From: JBIKWM01 sp044356305
GTDB taxonomy: Bacteria; Bacteroidota; Bacteroidia; UBA10329
Reading direction: 5' to 3'
Assembly: GCA_044356305.1 (NCBI GenBank)
Contig: JBIKWM010000002.1
Span: 1 to 64,000 of the forward strand
DNA: 64,000 bases
Below the pieces are notes generated by a model. The model was not told the DNA's origin. It searched no databases and saw nothing but the letters and a program-made list of their open reading frames with translations. Within the stretch, counting starts at the first letter, position 1. The number at the start of each line of letters is the position of its first letter. This document shows, one piece after another, positions 7,910 through 15,965 of this stretch. A program made the translations under genes and the position numbers.

Positions 7910-9268
7910 ATGGAGAAGTTCCGCTACGAACGCCCCCTGATCCGCAAACTCAATGTGGGGCTGATGAACAAGTTCGGTACGCGCAGCGAGTACGAACCTG
8001 TGACGCACATCGATGATGTGGCCGTTAATCGCCTCATTGAGGAGCACGGGTCGCCATTGTTCGTCCTATCAGAGAAATCGATACGCGAAACCTATCGCGA
8101 TGCCGTGCGGGCATTCAGTACCCGCTACCCCAAGGTGCAGTTTGCTTGGAGTTACAAGACCAACTACATCAGCGCGGTGTGCAACATCTATCACCAAATG
8201 GGTTCGTGGGGCGAGGTGGTATCGGGATTTGAGTACCAGAAGGCGCTTAAGAACGGGGTGCCCGGTCATCGTATCATATTCAATGGACCCGACAAGACTG
8301 TGGCCGAACTGAAGCTGGCCATCGACAATGGTTCGCTCATCCATATCGACCACCTCGATGAACTGTACACCTTGGCCGAACTGAGCCAGACGAGCGAGAA
8401 ACGCCCCAAAGTGGCCATCAGGGTCAACATGGACACGGGCGTTTATCCTATGTGGGACCGCTTCGGATTCAATTACGAGAACGGGCAGGCGTGGGATGCC
8501 ATCAATAAAATTGTATTGGCCGACCGACTCGACCTTGTGGGCCTGCATTGCCACATAGGCACATACATGATGACCCCAAGCGCATACGCGGTGGCAGCAG
8601 GCAAATTGAGCGAACTGGCCCTTCGTATCAAAGAGAAATTCAACCGCAAGATCTCATACATCGACATGGGCGGGGGCTTTGCCAGCAGGAATACCCTCAA
8701 GGGCGCCTTCCTTTCTGGGGCCGATACCACACCATCGTTCGATGACTTTGCCGAGGCCATCACCACTGCCATCCTCAACGCAGGATTCAATGGCGATGAC
8801 CTGCCGATGCTGATCCTGGAGACAGGTCGCGCCCTCATTGACGAGGCCGGATATCTGCTCGGCACCGTCATCAGCAACAAGCGCCTGAGCGATGGCCGCA
8901 GGGCCACCATCATGGATTTCGGGGTCAACATCCTGTTCACCAGTTTCTGGTACGACCACAAGATCAGTCCCGCTCAGGACTTCAGCCACCACAGCGAGGA
9001 CACCGTGATGTACGGCCCCTTGTGCATGAACATTGATGTGGTGCGCGAGAACGCCTCTTTGCCGCCACTCAAACGTGGCGATCAGGTGGTGGTGCATACC
9101 GTGGGTGCCTACAACATGACACAGTGGATGCAGTTCATCGCGCTTCGACCGGCTGTGGTTCTCATCGGGATGGACGGCAAACCACACGTGATCCGCAAGT
9201 GCGAGACCCTCGAGACCATCGACACCCAAGAGGTGATGCCTGGGCATCTGATGGAATTCAGACTCTGA
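7910..9268 (+). CDS. PLP-dependent decarboxylase, fold type III (LysA/CANSDC-like)
   Basis: 452 residues, alanine-racemase-like barrel plus C-terminal beta domain. The pyridoxal phosphate lysine is K83 in SYKTNY (usual YAxKAN). HCHIGT at 213-218 and DMGGG at 252-256 bind cofactor, ETGR (304-307) replaces the usual EPGR phosphate loop, and GPLC (369-372) carries the dimer-contributed catalytic cysteine followed by D376. The family decarboxylates diaminopimelate, ornithine, arginine, lysine or carboxynorspermidine. The deviations and the operon argue against ordinary lysine synthesis; it may process a product of the upstream ATP-grasp enzyme. Confidence 0.85.
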   Translation: MEKFRYERPLIRKLNVGLMNKFGTRSEYEPVTHIDDVAVNRLIEEHGSPLFVLSEKSIRETYRDAVRAFSTRYPKVQFAWSYKTNYISAVCNIYHQMGSWGEVVSGFEYQKALKNGVPGHRIIFNGPDKTVAELKLAIDNGSLIHIDHLDELYTLAELSQTSEKRPKVAIRVNMDTGVYPMWDRFGFNYENGQAWDAINKIVLADRLDLVGLHCHIGTYMMTPSAYAVAAGKLSELALRIKEKFNRKISYIDMGGGFASRNTLKGAFLSGADTTPSFDDFAEAITTAILNAGFNGDDLPMLILETGRALIDEAGYLLGTVISNKRLSDGRRATIMDFGVNILFTSFWYDHKISPAQDFSHHSEDTVMYGPLCMNIDVVRENASLPPLKRGDQVVVHTVGAYNMTQWMQFIALRPAVVLIGMDGKPHVIRKCETLETIDTQEVMPGHLMEFRL

Positions 9269-9280
9269 GGAAGCATTTTA

Positions 9281-9357
9281 CTGTTCGCCATTCGCTTTTC
9301 ATAGCAGGATACAGAGCGAACAGCTAACAGCCGACCACAAATGGCGAACAGCGAACA
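9281..9357 (+). repeat. Second heptamer inverted-repeat element, no gene inside
   Basis: Left arm TGTTCGC CATTCGC (9282-9295). Right side GCGAACA GCTAACA (9316-9329) and GCGAACA GCGAACA (9344-9357). The outermost 12 bases (9281-9292) pair perfectly with 9340-9351. It lies between decarboxylase and transporter, and the transporter ATG (9341) falls inside the right arm. Confidence 0.75.
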
Positions 9358-11536
9358 CGGTACAGCAAATCGGGCACAGCTTACGGATGCCCTGCGCCTG
9401 TTGGCCGATGGACTGCTGCACAGCTATTCGCAGATTTTCTTCAGCATCGACAAGCCTTTCGCGGCCATGCTGCTGCTGGCCTCGTTCATCGACCTTTATG
9501 CGGGCATCAGCGGACTGGTAGCTGCCCTGTTGGCCAACCTCATTGCCTTGATGCTCGGTTTCGACCGCAAGGCCCTGCACGATGGCGTTTATGGCTTCAA
9601 CCCCCTCATGGTGGGCATGGTATTGGGCGTTTATTATCAGTTCAATCTGCCCTTTGCACTTGCACTGATCATCATCACCATTTTCACCTTCATGGTAGGG
9701 GTCACAGGCAGTAGCCTCCTCGGAAAGTACCGCCTTCCGCTCATGAGCATCCCGTTCCTTTTCGGCACATGGACTGTTCTACTTATTGGTCGCAGCTACA
9801 CGGGACTTCAACTGAGTGGGCGCGGCATTTATACCATCAATGAGCTGTACAGCTACGGTGGCCCGGCATTGGTCGAAATATGGCAGCGCATTGAGACACT
9901 GCCCATTCCGCGTCTGCTTGATGTGTACCTCCGTTCGGTTGGCGCCATCTTTTTTCAATACAATCTCTTTTCGGGAATGCTGATGACCTTGGGTCTGCTC
10001 TGGTTCTCGCGCATTGCGTTCACCCTCTCGCTTGTGGGCTTTTTCAGTGGGTACTTTTTTGTGGGGATGATGCAGGGCGGATTCTCCGACATCAACTACA
10101 GCTACATCGGATTCAATTTCATCCTCTCGGCCATAGCGCTGGGCGGTTTTTTTGTGGTGCCGGGCCGCGCCTCGGTGCTATTAGTGCTCGTCACATCGCC
10201 CCTGATCGCCATGCTCATCACGGCCATCGGCTACCTGATGGCCCCCTTCGCTCTGCCCATGTATTCGTTGCCGTACAATTTCACGGTGGTGCTTGTGCTT
10301 TATACACTGCGGCTGCGTGCATGGCCCCGGTGGCTGCATCTGGTTGAGGATCAGCAGTACTCGCCCGAGCGGCATCTGTACGGTTTCATCAATCGCGCTC
10401 AGCGATTTGCCAAAAGCACGTGGTACCATCTCTATCTGCCTTTTTTTGGTGAATGGAAAGTGAGCCAGGCCCATGCCGGGGCTGTGACGCATAAGGGCGA
10501 CTGGGCCCACGCATGGGATTTTGTGATTGATGATGCCGGGGGCGAGACCTATCGCATGCCCGGCACCGAACCTGCCGACTACTACTGCTACGACCGCCCG
10601 GTTCTGGCCCCGCAGGCGGGCACTGTTGTGGCCGTAGAGGCCGGCATTGCCGATAACCCCATCAAAGGTGTGAACATGGAGCGCAACTGGGGCAACGCGG
10701 TGGTGATCATGCATGGCGAGCATTTCTACACCAAGCTCTCGCACCTCAGGCCCGGTTCTGTTAAAGTGGCCGTGGGGGATGTTGTAAAGCGTGCACAACC
10801 TGTAGGTACATGTGGCAACAGTGGCCGCTCGCCCGAACCTCACCTGCACTTTCAGGCGCAGGCCACCCCGTTCATCGGCAGCAAGACCCTCGATTTCCCG
10901 CTGGCCTATTATCTCCGCACCGATACGCCTTCCCCCGAACTGCACTGTTTTGACCGACCGCAGGAAGGTTGGAAGGTGGCCAACATCAGCACCGACAGCA
11001 CGCTGCGCGCTGCGTTTGATTGGATTCCTGGCCGCACCATCCTTTGGAGCGATGGAGCAGGAGGGGAGGGCCGATGGGAGGTTCACACCGATGCCTACAA
11101 CCTCACTTACCTCTGGTGCCCGCACAAACAGGGAATGGCTTATTTCATTAATGATGGCACCATGTGCTATTTCACCCATTATGTGGGCGATAGGTCGAGC
11201 ATCCTTTACCGTTTCCACCTTGCATTCCATCGCATTCTACTGGCCCACGTGCCCGGGGTTGAGGTGACTGATTCCCTTCGGGTGGATAGTATTCTGCGCG
11301 CTCCGCTTCTCTGGGCCGTTGATCTTTTGGCCCCGCTGCATGTGCCCGTCCGTTCATCCTATGCAGCCTCGGTCGATGCCGGTCAGGAACATGGGAAATT
11401 GGTGATCAGCACCCGCTCGCAAGCCAGATTTTTCGGGAATCAAGTGGCACATCGCACCGCAAGTATGACCGTGGGCGAGGGCGGTATTGAGGAATTCACC
11501 CTTTTTGGAAAACGATACCTGTGCTTAGGCAGCTGA
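9341..11536 (+). CDS. Urea transporter domain fused to M23 metallopeptidase domain
   Basis: 731 residues. Residues about 25-330 are a urea-transporter (UT) domain of roughly ten membrane helices with the two internal signatures, YGFNPLMVGMVLG (84-96) and YIGFNFILSAIALGG (255-269). Residues about 370-530 are an M23 (LytM-type) domain: THKGDWAHAWDF supplies H384 and D393, then LSHL (H468) and HLHF (H501, H503). A further 200-residue soluble domain ends the protein. The fusion would place a peptidase-like domain, normally active on peptidoglycan, beside a channel. The ATG lies in a repeat, so a later start is possible. No urease genes are present. Confidence 0.85.
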   Translation: MANSEHGTANRAQLTDALRLLADGLLHSYSQIFFSIDKPFAAMLLLASFIDLYAGISGLVAALLANLIALMLGFDRKALHDGVYGFNPLMVGMVLGVYYQFNLPFALALIIITIFTFMVGVTGSSLLGKYRLPLMSIPFLFGTWTVLLIGRSYTGLQLSGRGIYTINELYSYGGPALVEIWQRIETLPIPRLLDVYLRSVGAIFFQYNLFSGMLMTLGLLWFSRIAFTLSLVGFFSGYFFVGMMQGGFSDINYSYIGFNFILSAIALGGFFVVPGRASVLLVLVTSPLIAMLITAIGYLMAPFALPMYSLPYNFTVVLVLYTLRLRAWPRWLHLVEDQQYSPERHLYGFINRAQRFAKSTWYHLYLPFFGEWKVSQAHAGAVTHKGDWAHAWDFVIDDAGGETYRMPGTEPADYYCYDRPVLAPQAGTVVAVEAGIADNPIKGVNMERNWGNAVVIMHGEHFYTKLSHLRPGSVKVAVGDVVKRAQPVGTCGNSGRSPEPHLHFQAQATPFIGSKTLDFPLAYYLRTDTPSPELHCFDRPQEGWKVANISTDSTLRAAFDWIPGRTILWSDGAGGEGRWEVHTDAYNLTYLWCPHKQGMAYFINDGTMCYFTHYVGDRSSILYRFHLAFHRILLAHVPGVEVTDSLRVDSILRAPLLWAVDLLAPLHVPVRSSYAASVDAGQEHGKLVISTRSQARFFGNQVAHRTASMTVGEGGIEEFTLFGKRYLCLGS

Positions 11537-12681
11537 CCATGGCTTGGCTCTTGGCCATTTGTCCGCTGCTTGTCTGGGCGCAGCAGGACGAACTTCGCAC
11601 CGAGTTCGATCAGGCCCAATATGCCGCCTACTCCACCGGAGATTGGACCACGGTTGTGCGTATGTATGCCAATGGCAAAGGCCTGGCCGATTTCAATTTC
11701 TCGCACCAGCGTGCAGCTTATGCTTACTTGATGATAGGCCGCCACCGTAAGGCAATCGGCATTTTCAATCGGGCATTGAAGGACAATCCGACCAGCGATT
11801 TCTGCCTCAAATGGCGCTACACGGCCTTGGTGATGAACGGCCAGAGACAGGAGGCGCTTCTTGCCGGTGGCAAGTTGCCCCGCCACCTCGCCACATCCAT
11901 CAAGGTCATTCGACCCAAATTTCTGCGCTCGATAGTCCTTGGGGGTGGGTACCGCGTGTCCGATACGCCTAAAATGCTCGGCAGTCAGCCCCTCGGATGG
12001 TTGCAGGTCGGACACGAGTTGGGCCAGCGTGGCAGTTTGCGTCATGGAATTAGCTTCATCAGTCAGAGTAGGTACTATGAGAAAGTATGGCAGCTCGCCT
12101 ACTTCCTTCAGGCTGATGTCGCTATCAGTCAGCGGTTAACCGCAGGGGTCATGTACAGTCCATCGTTCTGGCAGACGGATAAGGAGAACGGCACCGATCA
12201 TAGTTTCGGGGCACATCTGCGGGCTCGGCTGGGGGCTGTTGACCTCGATGTGTTCGGGGGAGCTCAAAGGCAGAATTACATCGATAGCACCGATGCAGCC
12301 ATCGGTTTATCGGCCACGTGGTACCCATGGGGCAATCTGAAGTACTCGCTCACAGGCACCTACTCGCACCATTTCCTGCAGGGTGGCAGCCGTCCCTCCT
12401 TACGCATTTCGGCATCGGCCCTGCTGATTCGGGGCCTTTGGCTTATGCCCACATTTACACTTGGCAATGAGCGCATTGCCATGGAGGCAGGCCGTTTCGA
12501 GCCATCCAACAATTCGCCCGATGTGCTTAAGAGGCGCGTGGGCGCATCGTTTCTCTTTAATCCAAAGGGCACTTACGCAGTCTCATTATCCTACCTTCAT
12601 GAGGCGCGCAAAGAAGCCTTTACTTCAATCGACATCAACTACCATTGCATCTACGCTGGGTTCACCTACAACTTTAACTGA
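11521..12681 (+). CDS. Outer-membrane beta-barrel protein with N-terminal TPR segment (YaiO-like)
   Basis: 386 residues from GTG 11521; this start gives a signal peptide with a positive charge (MLRQLTMAWLLAICPLLVWAQ), while ATG 11539 would remove it. After about 110 residues of TPR-like helices (AAYAYLMIGRHRKAIGIFNRAL) the protein is amphipathic beta strands ending in AGFTYNFN, a typical outer-membrane barrel end. It overlaps the transporter gene by 16 bases and is therefore part of its operon, perhaps completing passage across the outer membrane. The YaiO likeness is by layout and is tentative. Confidence 0.7.
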   Translation: MLRQLTMAWLLAICPLLVWAQQDELRTEFDQAQYAAYSTGDWTTVVRMYANGKGLADFNFSHQRAAYAYLMIGRHRKAIGIFNRALKDNPTSDFCLKWRYTALVMNGQRQEALLAGGKLPRHLATSIKVIRPKFLRSIVLGGGYRVSDTPKMLGSQPLGWLQVGHELGQRGSLRHGISFISQSRYYEKVWQLAYFLQADVAISQRLTAGVMYSPSFWQTDKENGTDHSFGAHLRARLGAVDLDVFGGAQRQNYIDSTDAAIGLSATWYPWGNLKYSLTGTYSHHFLQGGSRPSLRISASALLIRGLWLMPTFTLGNERIAMEAGRFEPSNNSPDVLKRRVGASFLFNPKGTYAVSLSYLHEARKEAFTSIDINYHCIYAGFTYNFN

Positions 12682-12683
12682 CC

Positions 12684-13319
12684 ATGAGCATCCTTAGCCC
12701 CATCTGCCACGCTGCCACCGCAGCAGTCCTCGCGTTCACTTTCGCGCTCTCTCCCGCTGGATCGCAGGCCCAGACTGATCCTAAAAAAGCCTTTGAGGCC
12801 AGTTACAAGGCCGAGAAGAATAAAGACCTGCCAGGGGCGATAAAAGCCATCAAAGGAGCATATGATGCCAATAGCTACGAACAGAACCTGCGGCTCGGGT
12901 GGCTTTATTACAGCAGCGCCTCACACACCGAGAGCATGACCCACTACCAGAAGGCCATCACGCTGATGCCCGCTGCAGTTGAGCCGCGCTTCGGGTACAT
13001 ATACCCGGCCGCTGCTGTAGGCAACTGGGAGGCCGTGCGCCAGCAGTATGAGGAGATTCTGAAACTCGACCCTAAGAACAGTTACGCCAATTACCGCATC
13101 GGCATGATCTACTACAGCCGCGAGGACTACAAAAAGGCCTTCGACTACTTTCAGGTGGGTGCCAATCTTTATCCGTTCGACTACGATTACACCCTCATGC
13201 TGGCATGGAGCAACTATCGTCTGGGCCGCGTGCGCGAGGCCAAGGTGCTGTTCAATAAGGTGCTGATCATCAACCCGGGCGATGCGAGCGCCAATGAGGG
13301 GTTGGGACTTTTGAATTGA
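12684..13319 (+). CDS. Exported TPR protein
   Basis: 211 residues with a signal peptide ending at SQAQ (about residue 29) and four or more TPR units (YKAEKNKDLPGAIKAIKGAY.., YYSREDYKKAFDYFQVGANLYP, NYRLGRVREAKVLFNKVLIINP). It starts two bases after the barrel gene stops, so it closes the operon. Probably a periplasmic partner of the barrel or transporter. Confidence 0.85.
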   Translation: MSILSPICHAATAAVLAFTFALSPAGSQAQTDPKKAFEASYKAEKNKDLPGAIKAIKGAYDANSYEQNLRLGWLYYSSASHTESMTHYQKAITLMPAAVEPRFGYIYPAAAVGNWEAVRQQYEEILKLDPKNSYANYRIGMIYYSREDYKKAFDYFQVGANLYPFDYDYTLMLAWSNYRLGRVREAKVLFNKVLIINPGDASANEGLGLLN

Positions 13320-13351
13320 ATTCGGTCTCTTCGGATTTCAGGCAAGAGTGA

Positions 13352-13368
13352 GGGATATCTGCTATCCC
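13352..13368. repeat. Short hairpin after the transporter operon
   Basis: GGGATA (13352-13357), a five-base loop, TATCCC (13363-13368). No T run follows, so it is at most a weak terminator. Confidence 0.4.
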
Positions 13369-13424
13369 CGATTACTGGCGATTGTCTCAAATAGATTTTA
13401 TTGTCAGTCCAATTTGGGTTGAAT

Positions 13425-13474
13425 GGTAACAGGGTTCGCTTCAACTTCAGACTGTTGAAAGTGCTCGTGTTACC
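13425..13474. repeat. Nested symmetric inverted repeat in an intergenic spacer
   Basis: GGTAACA (13425-13431) pairs with TGTTACC (13468-13474), and inside it TTCAAC (13440-13445) pairs with GTTGAA (13454-13459). All three spacers are exactly eight bases. It lies in a 248-base gene-free stretch between the TPR gene and the glycosyltransferase. Could be an operator or RNA structure. Confidence 0.6.
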
Positions 13475-13553
13475 ACCGCTCTGATCGCTGAAGGCTCAGA
13501 ATATCTGTTAAATGACTGGCTCATCTACCACTTACTGCCCCAAGTGCAGGTGC

Positions 13554-13561
13554 TACCTTCG
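13554..13561 (+). promoter_or_regulatory. Promoter -7 element TACCTTCG
   Basis: Matches TAnnTTnG, the Bacteroidota -7 element, and ends six bases before GTG 13568. This is the reason for not using the earlier in-frame GTG at 13544. Confidence 0.6.
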
Positions 13562-13567
13562 CGCACG

Positions 13568-14302
13568 GTGCAAAAATCAGTGGTCATAATACCCACCTAC
13601 AACGAGGCGGGAAACATAAGCCGCATGGTCGATGCCGTGCTAAGCCAGCCCGAAGGCTTCCATATGCTGGTGGTAGATGACGGATCGCCCGATGGCACGG
13701 CCGACATTGTGCGCAAGCGGATGGCCGATTATCCTGACCGGCTTCACATGGAGCAGCGGAAAGGCAAACTGGGCCTTGGCACTGCCTATATACACGGATT
13801 CCGTTGGGCGCTGGGGCGCGGGTACGACTACGTTTTTGAGATGGACTGCGATTTCTCGCACAACCCACTTGATCTGCCCCGCCTCCTCCATGCCGCCCAC
13901 AACGGGGCCGATCTGGCCATCGGGTCGCGATATAAGACCGGGGTGAATGTGGTGAACTGGCCCATGGGCCGGGTGCTCATGAGCTACTACGCCTCGTACT
14001 ACGTTCGGCTCGTTACCGGAATGCCCATAGCCGACACCACGGCCGGATTCAAATGTTACAAGAGCGAGGTGCTTCGCACCATTCCGCTCGATCAGGTCCG
14101 TTTTTTCGGTTATGCTTTCCAGATCGAGATGAAGTTTCTCACATGGAAATACGGTTTCAATATCGTGGAGGTGCCCATCATCTTCACCGACCGTACCGAG
14201 GGCGAGAGCAAGATGAGCTCCGGGATATTCAAAGAGGCCTTCTTCGGGGTGCTGCAGATGCGTTGGAAGAGCCTTTTCAAATCGTACAGGCGCAATGGCT
14301 GA
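13568..14302 (+). CDS. Polyprenol-phosphate mannosyltransferase-like glycosyltransferase (GT2)
   Basis: 244 residues from GTG 13568. GT2 features: VVIIPTYNEAGN near the N-terminus for nucleotide binding, VVDDGSPDGT, and FEMDCDFSHNP carrying the DxD-type metal site. The length and the GxGTAYIHGFRWAL segment match dolichol-phosphate mannosyltransferase DPM1-type enzymes, which move a sugar from a nucleotide donor to a polyprenyl phosphate at the inner membrane. It lacks the C-terminal membrane helices of longer homologues. The last bases overlap the dihydroorotase start by eight. Confidence 0.9.
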   Translation: MQKSVVIIPTYNEAGNISRMVDAVLSQPEGFHMLVVDDGSPDGTADIVRKRMADYPDRLHMEQRKGKLGLGTAYIHGFRWALGRGYDYVFEMDCDFSHNPLDLPRLLHAAHNGADLAIGSRYKTGVNVVNWPMGRVLMSYYASYYVRLVTGMPIADTTAGFKCYKSEVLRTIPLDQVRFFGYAFQIEMKFLTWKYGFNIVEVPIIFTDRTEGESKMSSGIFKEAFFGVLQMRWKSLFKSYRRNG

Positions 14303-15632
14303 CCATTTGATAAAAGGGGCCCTCTTGGTGAATGAGGGCCAGGAGCGCCACCTCGATGTGCTGGTGCGCAACGGCCACATTGAACAGATAGGAAATGAGC
14401 TGTCTGTGCGGTTCAGAGTGAATGAGGTAGCTGCCGATGGACTCCTTCTTCTACCGGGATGCATTGACGATCAGGTGCACTTCCGTGAGCCGGGCCTCAC
14501 GCACAAGGCCGATCTTACCACCGAGAGCCGAGCCGCGGTGGCAGGTGGTATAACGAGTTATATGGAGATGCCCAACACGGTGCCCAACGCTCTGACCCAG
14601 GAACTGCTGGAACAGAAGTATCAACGTGCGGCTCAGGTGAGTGCCGCCAATTACTCCTTCTTCATGGGCGCGGGCAATGACAACCTTGCTGAGGTACTGC
14701 GCACGGATCCGCGCTCAGTTTGCGGCATCAAGATCTTCATGGGCAGCAGCACGGGCAACATGCTGGTGGACAATGAGCAGACGCTCGATGCCATTTTTTC
14801 GCAATGTCCCATGCTCATAGCTACGCACTGCGAGGACGAGACCACCGTGCGCGCCAACACTAAGAAGGCCATTGACCGCTTCGGGGAGGACATACCAATG
14901 GCTCAACATCCGGTCATACGCGATGCCGAGGCCTGCTACCTGTCGTCAAGCAAGGCCGTCCGGCTGGCCCAGCGGCACGGCACACGGCTGCACATACTGC
15001 ACATAAGCACGGCCAAGGAACTGAGCCTGTTCCGCAATGACATTCCGCTCTGTGAAAAGATGATCACGGCCGAGGCCTGCATCCATCACCTCACCTTTAC
15101 CGACTCATTATATGCCACCAAGGGCAGCCTGCTCAAATGGAATCCGGCCGTAAAGACTGAGGCAGACCGGCAGGCCATTTTTCAGGCTGTGATAGATGGC
15201 CGCATTGATGTGATAGCCACCGACCACGCCCCGCACACATGGGACGAGAAGCAGCAGGGCTACCTGAAGGCCCCTTCGGGCGGGCCACTCGTGCAACATG
15301 CATTGCCCGCCATGCTTGACCACGCCCGAAAGGGCGCTATCAGCCGCACCATGGTGGTGCAGAAGATGGCCCACAACGTGGCCGACCTTTTCCGCATTGA
15401 AGACCGAGGGTACATACGCGAAGGCTATTGGGCCGACCTTGTGCTGGTCGACCCCACATCGCCCTGGACGGTGCAAAAGGACAACCTGCTGTACAAGTGC
15501 GGGTGGAGCATATTTGAAGGAACTGTCTTTGCCGACCGGGTGACCATGACGATGGTAAATGGCCATGTGGTGTGGAATGAAGGCCGACTTATAGAGGCGC
15601 CAATGGGCAAACGGCTCACATTCAGAGCATGA
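14295..15632 (+). CDS. pyrC: Dihydroorotase, class I
   Basis: 445 residues. Zinc site motifs of the amidohydrolase barrel: DQVHFREPG near residue 58, the GIKIFMGSS segment near 147, histidines in ATHCEDE and LHILHIST, and the catalytic ATDHAPH near residue 310. The enzyme closes carbamoyl aspartate to dihydroorotate in pyrimidine synthesis. Unlike many class I enzymes, the metal-bridging position after KI is F-M rather than an obvious carboxylated lysine signature, but K in GIKIF fits. The gene lies between the GT2 gene and a DUF4296 lipoprotein, a common Bacteroidota arrangement. Confidence 0.93.
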   Translation: MADHLIKGALLVNEGQERHLDVLVRNGHIEQIGNELSVRFRVNEVAADGLLLLPGCIDDQVHFREPGLTHKADLTTESRAAVAGGITSYMEMPNTVPNALTQELLEQKYQRAAQVSAANYSFFMGAGNDNLAEVLRTDPRSVCGIKIFMGSSTGNMLVDNEQTLDAIFSQCPMLIATHCEDETTVRANTKKAIDRFGEDIPMAQHPVIRDAEACYLSSSKAVRLAQRHGTRLHILHISTAKELSLFRNDIPLCEKMITAEACIHHLTFTDSLYATKGSLLKWNPAVKTEADRQAIFQAVIDGRIDVIATDHAPHTWDEKQQGYLKAPSGGPLVQHALPAMLDHARKGAISRTMVVQKMAHNVADLFRIEDRGYIREGYWADLVLVDPTSPWTVQKDNLLYKCGWSIFEGTVFADRVTMTMVNGHVVWNEGRLIEAPMGKRLTFRA

Positions 15633-15964
15633 AGAGGTGGATAGCAACAATTTCCGTTGCTGCACTGGCAGCGTGCAATCCGAAGGCCCCGCGCCCTGCT
15701 GGACTGGCATCTGACACCACGATGGTCATGCTTTTGGCCGATATGCACATCCTCGAATCGGCACACAACACCAAAGCGCTCGAGGCCGACTCGGTGCCCT
15801 ACACCTATGCAGAGATATATGCTGAGATATTCCGCAGGCACAATGTGACCAAGGCGCAGTACGACAGCACTATGATGTGGCTGGCCCGCGACTCGCAGCA
15901 ATTGGACGCCATATACGACCAGGTGATAGAGGAACTCTCGAAAAGAGAGGCGGCCGTAAAGTGA
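15629..15964 (+). CDS. DUF4296 lipoprotein
   Basis: 111 residues. Lipobox LAAC with cysteine at residue 16. The segment MVMLLADMHILESA and the later YDSTMMWLARDSQQLDAIYDQVIEEL match DUF4296, a Bacteroidota family often next to dihydroorotase. Start overlaps the pyrC stop by four bases. Its stop lies one base from the stop of the convergent epimerase. Function unknown. Confidence 0.85.
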   Translation: MKRWIATISVAALAACNPKAPRPAGLASDTTMVMLLADMHILESAHNTKALEADSVPYTYAEIYAEIFRRHNVTKAQYDSTMMWLARDSQQLDAIYDQVIEELSKREAAVK

Positions 15965-15965
15965 T

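Noticed and set aside
6159..9268. Pyrroloquinoline quinone synthesis or lysine synthesis locus
   Set aside because: No PqqA, PqqC or PqqE is present, and the decarboxylase departs from LysA in several motifs.
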